From positions 186,001 through 250,000 of the forward strand of contig NZ_FZNS01000001.1 in assembly GCF_900188255.1 (NCBI RefSeq): a stretch of 64,000 nt of DNA. The letters run 5' to 3'. Source of the DNA: Hymenobacter mucosus. GTDB lineage: Bacteria > Bacteroidota > Bacteroidia > Cytophagales > Hymenobacteraceae. Made by a program: the position numbers and the translations under genes. Position 1 is the first letter of the stretch. Every line of letters starts with the position of its first letter. The notes beneath the pieces are model-generated. The model was not told where the DNA came from. It saw only the letters and a list, made by a program, of their open reading frames with translations, and searched no databases. Below are positions 55,405 to 63,102 of this stretch, one piece after another.

Positions 55405-56553
55405 TTATTCGGCAGCCAAGGCTACCTCCGCTGGTTCGGTTGCTTCACCAATGGTATGACGCTCAATCCAGCCACCGCCCAGCACATCTTGGCCGTCATA
55501 GAATACGGCAGCTTGCCCAGGCGTGACGGCGTGCACGGCCTGCTCAAAATACACGTAAATCTTGTCGCCCTTTTGCTCCAGAAACGCCGGAGAACCATCG
55601 TGGTTATAGCGAATCTTGGTAGTACTGGGCACAAGGCCTCGCCCCTCTAAAGAAGCAAACTTGCCCATATTGAGCTTGCCTACTACCGTTCGGGTACTGG
55701 CCAAGTCATCGAAATTGCCGAGCACCACCCGGTTCGTGTCGGGGTCAATAGCCGTGACGTAGGCCGGAAAGCCCAAAGCCACGCCCAAGCCTTTCCGCTG
55801 GCCAATGGTGTAGAAGGGGTAGCCTTCGTGTTTGCCTACCACCGTACCATCGCGCAGTACAAACTCACCACCGGCTACGCGCTCTTCCAGCCCTGGCACC
55901 CGGCGCCGCAGGAAACCACGGTAGTCGTTGTCGGGGATAAAGCAGATTTCGTAGCTCTCGGGCTTGTTCACAAGCTCGGTAAAGCCTCGCTCGCGGGCGA
56001 AATCGTAGATAGCCGTTTTGCGCAGCTGCCCCAGCGGAAACAGCGTGCGGCTCAGGCTCTCCTGGGTTACTCCCCACAGGGCATAGCTTTGGTCCTTGTT
56101 CTCATCTAGCCCCTTGCTGATGACGTAGCGGCCATTTTCCTGGCGTACTTGCGCGTAGTGGCCGGTAGCAATAAACTCGCACCCAAGCTGGTCGGCCCGG
56201 CGTAGTAGAGCATCCCACTTGATGTGCGTGTTGCACAATACGCAAGGGTTCGGCGTACGACCCGCCAAGTATTCCTCCGTAAAGTTGCTGATGACAAAGT
56301 CCCCGAACTCGTCGCGGATGTCAATGATGTAATGGGGAAAACCCAGCTCCACCGCAATCTGGCGGGCATCGTTGATACTATCGAGGGAACAGCAGCCCGT
56401 TTCCTTCTTGCTGCCGCCCGCCGAGGCGTAATCCCAGGTTTTCATGGTCATCCCAACCACTTCGTAGCCTTGCTCGTGCAGAAGCACGGCTGCTACGGAG
56501 CTGTCGATGCCGCCGCTCATAGCGACAAGCACCCGTCCTTTCGTTGTATTCAT
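55405..56553 (-). CDS. mnmA: tRNA 2-thiouridylase
   Basis: MnmA thiolates U34 of tRNA-Lys, -Glu and -Gln. The 382-residue product has the PP-loop VLVAMSGGIDSSVAAVLL, the catalytic Cys pair in TPNPCVLCNTHIK and SYEICFIPDNDYRGFL, the tRNA-recognition stretch HYAQV, DQSYALWGV, and the C-terminal beta-barrel domain with IGQRKGLGV and AVHAVTPGQAAVFYDGQDVLGGGWI. The ATG at 56553 gives the normal start. A perfect TACCTTTG promoter element lies about 50 bases upstream. Confidence 0.97.
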   Translation of the reverse strand: MNTTKGRVLVAMSGGIDSSVAAVLLHEQGYEVVGMTMKTWDYASAGGSKKETGCCSLDSINDARQIAVELGFPHYIIDIRDEFGDFVISNFTEEYLAGRTPNPCVLCNTHIKWDALLRRADQLGCEFIATGHYAQVRQENGRYVISKGLDENKDQSYALWGVTQESLSRTLFPLGQLRKTAIYDFARERGFTELVNKPESYEICFIPDNDYRGFLRRRVPGLEERVAGGEFVLRDGTVVGKHEGYPFYTIGQRKGLGVALGFPAYVTAIDPDTNRVVLGNFDDLASTRTVVGKLNMGKFASLEGRGLVPSTTKIRYNHDGSPAFLEQKGDKIYVYFEQAVHAVTPGQAAVFYDGQDVLGGGWIERHTIGEATEPAEVALAAE

Positions 56554-56601
56554 ACGTGAATAAAATTGCGCCCGAAGCGTGAAAGGTTCCGGCCGAAGCA
56601 G

Positions 56602-56609
56602 CAAAGGTA
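56602..56609 (-). promoter_or_regulatory. -7 promoter element of mnmA
   Basis: The minus strand reads TACCTTTG, a perfect TAnnTTTG match, 49 bases before the ATG at 56553. Confidence 0.5.
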
Positions 56610-56824
56610 CGGGAATTGAAAAATAGAAGGTAGCAACACAGCAAATAGGTGCCCTTCAGGAAGAAGTTAGAAACGCTGATGCACCTCTGCCCCGCCAACC
56701 GAGTCGTAGTAAATTGCCGAAAGCAGCCGCGCAACCAAAATTTCCCCGAATATTGCACCCGCTACGCCGGGCTACCATGGCCGGGCGGCGTCTTCTCTCC
56801 TGCTCATCTTTTAGTTTTGCCTCT

Positions 56825-57448
56825 ATGGCCCTCATCATACCCGTCATGGTGCGTGGCATCAACAACCTATCCGACGCCCGCTATTGCGCGGGCATGGGAG
56901 CTGATTGCTTAACGTTCCGCCTCGACCCCTCCTGGCCCGACCACCTTACCCCAGATGCCGTGCGCGAGCTTAGCGGGTGGGTGTCGGGCGTACAACTCAT
57001 GGGGGAGTTTGATGGGCTGCCCATTGAAGAAATAAACGCGCTGGCTCAGGCCTGCGGGTTGCACGCGGTGCTCCTGCACCAGCGCCGCCCGGCCGAGGAA
57101 CTGGCTCGCCTTACGGTGCCCGCCCTCAAGCTCATGCGCTGGATTCCGGATATGCTCCCCGAGGATGTAGACCTGCGCTTTCGGGAGCAGGCCTCGCTCT
57201 ACCAAGGATTTGTGCTGGCGGCGGCGCCCGCCCAGTTGCCCAACTCGGCCGAGCTTACTCGTCTTACCGAGCAGGCTCGGACCTATCCTATTTGGCTGGG
57301 CGCGGGCTACGCACCTACTACCATCCGCAACTTCGCGGAGAGCGTGCGGCCAGCAGGCATTGTGCTCGACGGTGGCGATGAGATAAAGCCTGGCCTGCGC
57401 GATTTTGAGGAGATGGAAGCCGTATTCGAAGCCCTAGAATTAGATTAG
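56825..57448 (+). CDS. TrpF-like (phosphoribosylanthranilate isomerase family) protein lacking the catalytic Cys
   Basis: The 207-residue TIM-barrel protein aligns by eye with TrpF: VRGINNLSDARYCAGMGADCLTF corresponds to KICGITxxxDAxxAxxxGADxLGF, and GIVLDGGDEIKPGLRDFEEM to the phosphate-site GVDVSSGVExxPGxKDxxK. The conserved catalytic Cys is Arg10 here, and the strand that normally carries the catalytic Asp reads FVLAAAPA. Canonical isomerase activity is therefore doubtful. No other trp gene is near. The ATG at 56825 fits the family start; the upstream in-frame extension is unrelated sequence. Confidence 0.75.
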   Translation: MALIIPVMVRGINNLSDARYCAGMGADCLTFRLDPSWPDHLTPDAVRELSGWVSGVQLMGEFDGLPIEEINALAQACGLHAVLLHQRRPAEELARLTVPALKLMRWIPDMLPEDVDLRFREQASLYQGFVLAAAPAQLPNSAELTRLTEQARTYPIWLGAGYAPTTIRNFAESVRPAGIVLDGGDEIKPGLRDFEEMEAVFEALELD

Positions 57449-57459
57449 CGTCTCCTCGC

Positions 57460-58299
57460 TTACGCCATGATGGCTAGCAAGGAGAATACGGGGTTAGTAA
57501 GACTTTCTGGCCCCTGGCAGGCAAGGTAGGCAGCGGCTTCGGCCGGGGGCAGGCTTTTGGTAAACAGCCGCCATGCTGCCGCTTCCGGTAGGTCAATGGT
57601 GGCCTGCACACTGCCCACGTATTCGCAGCCTACTTCCCAGCGGCTGGAGCTTCGGTGGAGAAACCACGTGCCGCCCGCCGGCCCACTTATGGTAAACTGC
57701 ACCGTGGTGCCAGGCGCAGCCTCCACCGCCCGATAGTGGTGGGGCAGTGCGTGCACGCAAGTAGCAAGAAACGGATGGTACAGTGTGGGCAGTAGTAGCG
57801 CAGCTTCCTGCCCCACCGCTTGGCGGATTTGTTGCTGATGGTGCCATTTCTCCGTGTACTCCCGCGCTATATGAAAACGGTTGGTAGACTCGGCCTCGCC
57901 CGCCCAGGCTACTGCAAATTGGGCGGGCGAGGCCGGATCCAACGAATGCAGGAAGCTCGTGTAAGCAGGGCCGCTCACTTCCAGCAGCCATGCCAGCACG
58001 GCGGGACTAAGCCGTTGCCCTGCGGCTACCCAGGTTTGGTTAAGTGTGTTTAGGTACTCTACCACGTCGGCATAGGCGGACGTTGCGGGGCCCGGACCGC
58101 CAAAGTGCCCGTCGCGCAGCATGGACATACTGCGCAAATTACCATCCAGCAGGTGCAGGGCTACATCGCGCACCCGCCAGCCGGGCACCACCGTGGGCTG
58201 CTCCCACTCTGCTAGCGTTAGACGGCGCAACAGCTCCGACAGCAGCCGGTCAAGCTCCGCGAATAAGGGCAACGTGTTGGGCACTACGGCAGGTACCAT
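57460..58299 (-). CDS. DinB/MDMPI-like protein (maleylpyruvate isomerase N-terminal domain)
   Basis: The 279-residue product has an N-terminal four-helix domain with LLRRLTLAEWEQPTVVPGWRVRDVALHLLDGNLRS, the MDMPI_N signature whose His residues bind a metal, and a central HIAREYTEKWHHQQQIR. The C-terminal half resembles a sterol-carrier-like module (FTISGPAGGTWFLHR...QATIDLPEAAAWRLFTK). In Actinobacteria such enzymes use mycothiol, which Bacteroidota are not known to make, so another thiol or another reaction should be considered. Convergent with the TrpF-like gene, 11 bases apart. Confidence 0.8.
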   Translation of the reverse strand: MVPAVVPNTLPLFAELDRLLSELLRRLTLAEWEQPTVVPGWRVRDVALHLLDGNLRSMSMLRDGHFGGPGPATSAYADVVEYLNTLNQTWVAAGQRLSPAVLAWLLEVSGPAYTSFLHSLDPASPAQFAVAWAGEAESTNRFHIAREYTEKWHHQQQIRQAVGQEAALLLPTLYHPFLATCVHALPHHYRAVEAAPGTTVQFTISGPAGGTWFLHRSSSRWEVGCEYVGSVQATIDLPEAAAWRLFTKSLPPAEAAAYLACQGPESLTNPVFSLLAIMA

Positions 58300-58356
58300 A
58301 CGCCAGGACGGTAGTAGAAGTGAAGAATGGGCCTACCACCGCGGCAGGCCCCCTAC

Positions 58357-59019
58357 TCAGCTTAGTTGAAACTGCAGGTATTTGATAGGTACGCCCTGGG
58401 CCCGGTACTTGCTCTCGAAGTTGGTGACGATGTCCTCCGCGTGAGGCAGCAGGTCAGGCGTAGCGTATAAGTCTTTGGTGTGGGCCAGAATCGTAACTCC
58501 TGGGCGCGCTTGCACCGTTTCCAGGGAGTAGTCGAACAGCCCTTCATTATCGGTTTTTAGGTGCACGAGGCCACCCGGCCGGAGGAGTTGCTGGTACAGA
58601 TCCAGAAAGCGTGGCGCGGTTAGACGGCGCTTAATATCTCGGTCGCGGGGCCTTGGGTCGGGAAACGTGATCCAAATTTCGTGAAGCTCACCCGGGGCAA
58701 AATGCGTCAGCAGATCGTGGGCGCGGGTTCGCACAAAGCCCACGTTGGTCAGGCCCAGTTCTTCGGCCCGCTGACTACCCCGCCAGATTCGGTCCCCTTT
58801 GATATCGAGCCCGAGGAAGTTGCGCTCGGGGTAACGAGCTGCTAACCCAACGGTGTACTCTCCCTTCCCACACCCTACTTCTAAGGTAATTGGGTTAGGG
58901 TTATGGAAGAAGTTCTCGTGCCAGTGCCCGCCCAGCTGTTGGTAATTGTCTTTGCCCGGCTCGACGATGTCATTGCGCCCAGCGTTGTCAGCAAAGCGCT
59001 TTAGTTTGATGCGACTCAC
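58357..59019 (-). CDS. trmB: tRNA (guanine-N7-)-methyltransferase
   Basis: TrmB methylates G46 in the tRNA variable loop using SAM. The 220-residue product has the SAM-binding LEVGCGKGEYTVGLAARYP, GLDIKGDRIWRG, and the signature EIWITFPDPRPRDRDIKRRLTAPRFLDLY, followed by LVHLKTDNEGLFDYSLE. A GTG at 59019 (VSRIKLKRFADN) gives the family N-terminus; the open frame upstream adds 32 unrelated residues. It overlaps no neighbour and ends just upstream of the MDMPI gene. Confidence 0.95.
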   Translation of the reverse strand: MSRIKLKRFADNAGRNDIVEPGKDNYQQLGGHWHENFFHNPNPITLEVGCGKGEYTVGLAARYPERNFLGLDIKGDRIWRGSQRAEELGLTNVGFVRTRAHDLLTHFAPGELHEIWITFPDPRPRDRDIKRRLTAPRFLDLYQQLLRPGGLVHLKTDNEGLFDYSLETVQARPGVTILAHTKDLYATPDLLPHAEDIVTNFESKYRAQGVPIKYLQFQLS

Positions 59020-59245
59020 GAAAAGTGAAATTGTGCGGTGATGAAGAGAGTTGTTTACTGGGCTAACATGCGCGTTAAGCTTGCCAGTGCATGCTAAGCA
59101 CAGCACGTAGCGCACAATATCATGCAGTAAATCATCAGCAAAAGTACGGTACCCTCCCCACTATCTGCTAGTGCACCACCCGGGGTCAGGAGAAAGACCA
59201 ATGGTAGCAAGCTCAGCGCCTGATCATGCGCCAAGAATCAGGCTG

Positions 59246-60547
59246 TTATAGCTCTTCGATTTCAGCCACTACGAACGTGCTGCCCCCAATAAATACTACA
59301 TCATCGGCTCCGGCAGCGGCCCGGGCGGCGGCTACGGCTACCGGCACCGGGCCGTATGCTATACCCTGGAGGCCTTCTGCCCCTGCACGCTCGGCCAACT
59401 CAGTTGCGGGTAGCGCCCGCGGAATAGTAGCTTGGCAGAAATAGTACGTTGCGTCCCGTGGCAGCAGCTTCAGCATATTCGACACATCTTTATCGTTGAC
59501 TACTCCGAGTACAAAATGAAGTTTCTGGTAGGTCAGCCGCGCCAATTGCGCCGTCACGAAACGCAGGCCGGCTTCGTTATGGCCCGTGTCGCAAACAACT
59601 AGCGGACGACGGCCCAGGATGGTCCACCGACCCCGGAACCCGGTAAGGCGGCTGACTTCGCGGAGCCCTTCCCGGACGGCACTTTCTGGCAGTATAAAGC
59701 CTTGCTGCTGCAACTCGTCCAGCGCGGCCAATACACCGGGCAGGTTTAGGCGCTGGTAGTCCCCGGCCAGCGCTAGCTCCACATTGTCGAGGTAAGGCAT
59801 CCCCTCCCGAGTGATGCGCAGCAGCTGGGCGTCGGCATCGGGGGCGGGCGGGGCAACCAGTTCTACGTGGTAACGCTGGTCGGCGAAAAGAAGCGTAGTA
59901 CTCTCGGCAGCGGCTTTCTGCACAAACACGGCTTCTACTTCCGGCTGGGTTTGGCTAACGATGGCAGGCACTCCGCCCTTGATGATGCCCGCCTTTTCTG
60001 CCGCAATCTGCGGTAGCGTGTTGCCGAGCAAGTGCTGGTGGTCGAGGCTGATATTGGTGATGAGAGAAACGAGAGGGCGAATGATATTGGTGGAATCTAG
60101 CCGTCCGCCCAACCCAACTTCAATTACAGCTACGTCTACTTGCTGCTCAGCAAAGTAGCAGAAGCACAAGGCCACGCACATTTCGAAGAATGAGGGCTGT
60201 ACCTGCGCAAACGACGGCCACCACCTCTCTACCCACTCCACTAAGTACTCCGGTGCCACGTCTTGTCCGTTCACCTTGATGCGCTCCGTAAACTCACGCA
60301 AATGAGGAGAAGTGTAAAGCCCCACTTTATAGCCCGCCGCCTGTAGCACCGCCGCTAGCAAATTGCTACTGCTTCCCTTGCCATTGGTGCCCGCTACGTG
60401 CACGCTCTGAAACTGCTGCTCAGGGTGACCAGTCAATTCAGCCAGGGCTTCCGTGTTGCCTAGCCCTGGTTTGTAGCCAGCTTCTCCTACCCGCTGGAAC
60501 ATGGGTAACTGGGCGTACAGAAAATCGAGGGTCTCGCGGTAGGTCAT
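59246..60547 (-). CDS. folC: Folylpolyglutamate synthase / dihydrofolate synthase
   Basis: FolC joins glutamate to dihydropteroate and extends the polyglutamate tail of folates. The 433-residue product shows the Mur-ligase-type ATP loop VHVAGTNGKGSSSNLLAAVL, YTSPHLREFTERIKVNG, EVGLGGRLDSTNII, SLDHQHLLGNTLPQIAAEKAGII, and CDTGHNEAGLRF. The ATG at 60547 begins MTYRETLDFLYAQLPMF, the usual start. It follows the tonB gene on the same strand, after a terminator. Confidence 0.95.
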   Translation of the reverse strand: MTYRETLDFLYAQLPMFQRVGEAGYKPGLGNTEALAELTGHPEQQFQSVHVAGTNGKGSSSNLLAAVLQAAGYKVGLYTSPHLREFTERIKVNGQDVAPEYLVEWVERWWPSFAQVQPSFFEMCVALCFCYFAEQQVDVAVIEVGLGGRLDSTNIIRPLVSLITNISLDHQHLLGNTLPQIAAEKAGIIKGGVPAIVSQTQPEVEAVFVQKAAAESTTLLFADQRYHVELVAPPAPDADAQLLRITREGMPYLDNVELALAGDYQRLNLPGVLAALDELQQQGFILPESAVREGLREVSRLTGFRGRWTILGRRPLVVCDTGHNEAGLRFVTAQLARLTYQKLHFVLGVVNDKDVSNMLKLLPRDATYYFCQATIPRALPATELAERAGAEGLQGIAYGPVPVAVAAARAAAGADDVVFIGGSTFVVAEIEEL

Positions 60548-60665
60548 GGCGGTGATAGTAGGAACGTGCACACATGGCGCACAGAACGGAAGGCTACCGA
60601 TGGGAACTAGGCTACTTGCCTACCTCCGTCGGTCATGCAAAGGTCGCGTTCGAACTGGAAAAGCA

Positions 60666-60699
60666 AAGCCGCCAGCCGGAATCCTCCAACTGACGGCTT
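60666..60699 (-). terminator. tonB terminator
   Basis: AAGCCGCCAG and CTGACGGCTT form a 10-bp stem with one mismatch, about 20 bases after the tonB stop codon on the minus strand. Confidence 0.6.
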
Positions 60700-60721
60700 C
60701 GCATGTAGTTTTTCGGGGTGC

Positions 60722-61609
60722 TTACTGCACGGTAAAACGAAACGTGTAATAGCCCGTGGCGCCGCCTTCTGCATCGCTAGTACGGCGAAACTCCACGTTT
60801 GCCAGCGCATCGCGGCACACCTTATCCTGAGCTGGTGACACGTTGCCCGAAACTTTGGTGACGGCTTCTACCTCACCGTCGGCGTTGATCTTGATTCGGT
60901 AGCGCACAAAGCCCGAGTTATTGTCCAAGGCCGGAACGCTGGGTTTGCTGACGACGGCCCAACCTGCCATTTCGAGGCCGCCACTACCGGGGCTAGTGCC
61001 CCGCCCACCCTTACCCGGCTCACCGGAATAAGCACTGCCACCATAGGTGCCCCGGGGGTCCCCCTTGTCGCCCACGGTGCCAGGGTTGTCGCCGTTGTTG
61101 TTGCCAGTGGGGGCATTGCTGGTGCCATTCACCCCATTGCCGCCGCCTGCACTGCTGGAAGCGCGCGGCGTAAATACGGCTCGTTGGTCTACCTTAGGCT
61201 TGGGTGCCTCCCGAACGACTACCTCTTCTTTGCGGGGCGCAGGCTTCTCCACGGGCGGAACCGTTACGGGACTTTCTTCCGCTTCACTTGTCACAACGCG
61301 TTCCTCAGTCGGCGGAGTTGGGTCGGGCTGAGCTACGGGTTGCGGAGGCGTAGGGTCAGGCTGGGCAGCTGGTGGGCGGCTGTCCTCGCGGTTTTGCGAT
61401 TCATTGGCCGGGGCCTGGCTTTGAATGTCACCGGAGCCTACTTCGTCAACCCCGTAGTTCAGCTCTACTCCATCGCCCCCCAGTGCCTCTAAGGGTGGGT
61501 CGGGGCCTTTAAAGACGGTAAAGAAGAACAAAGCTGCCAGCGCCGCGTGAAAAATCACGGTACCTAGCAGTGCTTCTTTGCGGTGCTCTTCGCGGTATTC
61601 AGTAGCCAT
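60722..61609 (-). CDS. tonB: TonB-like energy transducer
   Basis: The 295-residue protein has a short cytoplasmic N-terminus, one membrane helix (LLGTVIFHAALAALFFFTVF), a long Pro/Glu/Asp- and then Gly/Asn-rich periplasmic spacer, and a C-terminal TonB-type domain (WAVVSKPSVPALDNNSGFVRYRIKINADGEVEAVTKVSG...CRDALANVEFRRT). It sits downstream of exbB and exbD, so together they form the proton-motive-force module that drives TonB-dependent receptors such as the one at 44833-47382. Confidence 0.88.
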   Translation of the reverse strand: MATEYREEHRKEALLGTVIFHAALAALFFFTVFKGPDPPLEALGGDGVELNYGVDEVGSGDIQSQAPANESQNREDSRPPAAQPDPTPPQPVAQPDPTPPTEERVVTSEAEESPVTVPPVEKPAPRKEEVVVREAPKPKVDQRAVFTPRASSSAGGGNGVNGTSNAPTGNNNGDNPGTVGDKGDPRGTYGGSAYSGEPGKGGRGTSPGSGGLEMAGWAVVSKPSVPALDNNSGFVRYRIKINADGEVEAVTKVSGNVSPAQDKVCRDALANVEFRRTSDAEGGATGYYTFRFTVQ

Positions 61610-61678
61610 GAGGCGGAGGCATTAAGTTGCGCTACCCAGCCAAGAAAGGCCAATCGGCAGCAATGGCATTCAAACAAT

Positions 61679-61710
61679 ACGCCCCGTTCCGGAAACGGCA
61701 AACGGGGCGT
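61679..61710 (-). terminator. Hairpin between exbD and tonB
   Basis: ACGCCCCGTT (61679-61688) and AACGGGGCGT (61701-61710) pair perfectly, and the loop itself holds CCG/CGG complementarity. No T run follows, so partial attenuation or mRNA protection between exbD and tonB is plausible. Confidence 0.5.
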
Positions 61711-61768
61711 TGGGTGCTTCTCTATAACGACAAATCCGAGTAATCCGGTTCAGCTAGTGACGACCGAG

Positions 61769-62179
61769 CTATTTCGCGGAGGACTGCTGGGCCTGGGTAG
61801 CCATTACCATTTTTATTTTGAGTCGGTTGCCAATTTCCAGGATATCTACCAGTTTCTGCACATTCAGGGAAGCATCCACACGCAGCACTGCTGTTGGGCT
61901 TTCCAAACCTTGCACGCGGCTAGCGAGCTGCGTTTCCAGCTCCGATGCAGTGGTAGCTTGCCGGTCGATAAAATATTGACCGGTAGCATCCACGGAAATA
62001 GTAATGGGTTGCTTCATGGCTTGCTTGCCTGAGCGGGCATTGGGCAGCATGAGCTTAATTACATTGGGGTTTACCATCGTCGACACAATCAAGAAGAACA
62101 ACATCAGAAAGAACATGATGTCGTTCATCGAGCTGGTCTCGACGTGGGAAGATACCTTACGGCGCCGGCTGAGGTCCAT
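61769..62179 (-). CDS. exbD: ExbD/TolR-type biopolymer transport protein
   Basis: The 136-residue protein has the ExbD plan: a short basic N-terminus, a helix with the proton-relay Asp (SSMNDIMFFLMLFFLIVSTM), and a periplasmic domain (VIKLMLPNARSGKQAMKQPITISVDATGQYFIDRQ...AVLRVDASLNVQKLVDILEIGNRLKI). It works with ExbB to energise TonB. It follows exbB by about 90 bases. Confidence 0.93.
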   Translation of the reverse strand: MDLSRRRKVSSHVETSSMNDIMFFLMLFFLIVSTMVNPNVIKLMLPNARSGKQAMKQPITISVDATGQYFIDRQATTASELETQLASRVQGLESPTAVLRVDASLNVQKLVDILEIGNRLKIKMVMATQAQQSSAK

Positions 62180-62266
62180 GGGGTGAAGTGGTGTACAGCA
62201 AACTCGTGAGCCTAGATGCGAGGAAAATCTGGATTCTACTTCGCCCCCAGCAGCACGGGTTCCGCT

Positions 62267-62998
62267 TTAGTTGTCCTGCAGAATATCCATGAACTCAATG
62301 GCAGAGTTTTCCATGCGGAATACCATGCGCTCGACCATAATGCTCAACCAGTGGTAGCCAATGTGCGCAATGATACCCACAATAAGCCCCGCAGCCGAGG
62401 TCACCATTTTGGTATACAGACCGCCAGAAATCTGGGCGATACCAAAGTCACCGGTGGAGCTGATGGCGTAGAAGATTTTGATAACCCCGATGATGGTACC
62501 TACGAAGCCTAGCATGGGTGCAATACCCGCCACAATGCCTAGCACGTTGATATTCTTTTCGAGACGGGCAATTTCAATCTTGCCCACGTTTTCTACGCTT
62601 GTTTCGATTTCTTTCAGGGGTAGCCCAATGCGGCGAATACCTTTCTCAATCATGCGCGCCAGCGGAGTTGGGTTCTGGGCGCAGAGCATCTTGGCACCTT
62701 GCAAGTCGCCTTTGACCATGAGGCCCCGAATACCAGGCATAAAAGACTCCGGCACTGAGCCAGCCTTCCGGATGGTGATGTAGCGCTCCAAGATAATGTA
62801 GACGGAGACGAACAGCAGCAGAAAGAGCGGTACCATAATCCATCCCCCGGCCAACACTAGGTCGATCAGTGAGAGGCCGCCCGCCGCGTTAGCGGCAGCG
62901 TTGGCAGCAGTAGCGGCCGAGTCAGCGGCGGCCGGCGAGGCAGTGGGAACGGCTTCTGTGGTGGGAGTCTGCAGCAGCAGAGAGAGCAAAAAGGTCAT
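62267..62998 (-). CDS. exbB: ExbB/TolQ/MotA family proton channel
   Basis: The 243-residue product has an N-terminal hydrophobic segment, an Ala-rich linker, and three core membrane helices typical of ExbB: LIDLVLAGGWIMVPLFLLLFVSVYIILERYITI, VLGIVAGIAPMLGFVGTIIGVIKIF and MVTSAAGLIVGIIAHIGYHWLS. The conserved GxAPxLGxxGTxxG motif between helices 2 and 3 is present. It is the first gene of the exbB-exbD-tonB module. Confidence 0.93.
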   Translation of the reverse strand: MTFLLSLLLQTPTTEAVPTASPAAADSAATAANAAANAAGGLSLIDLVLAGGWIMVPLFLLLFVSVYIILERYITIRKAGSVPESFMPGIRGLMVKGDLQGAKMLCAQNPTPLARMIEKGIRRIGLPLKEIETSVENVGKIEIARLEKNINVLGIVAGIAPMLGFVGTIIGVIKIFYAISSTGDFGIAQISGGLYTKMVTSAAGLIVGIIAHIGYHWLSIMVERMVFRMENSAIEFMDILQDN

Positions 62999-63041
62999 TC
63001 GAAGAAAGGAGTACCTGGAATATTCACATGTGCGTACGCTG

Positions 63042-63049
63042 CGAAGGTA
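63042..63049 (-). promoter_or_regulatory. Candidate -7 element of the exbB operon
   Basis: The minus strand reads TACCTTCG, one mismatch from TAnnTTTG, 44 bases before the exbB start codon. Confidence 0.35.
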
Positions 63050-63102
63050 CGGCCCTCTACCAAAGGCCGGTTTGCTTCCTGCGTACCCCTCCGGTTTCGG
63101 AG

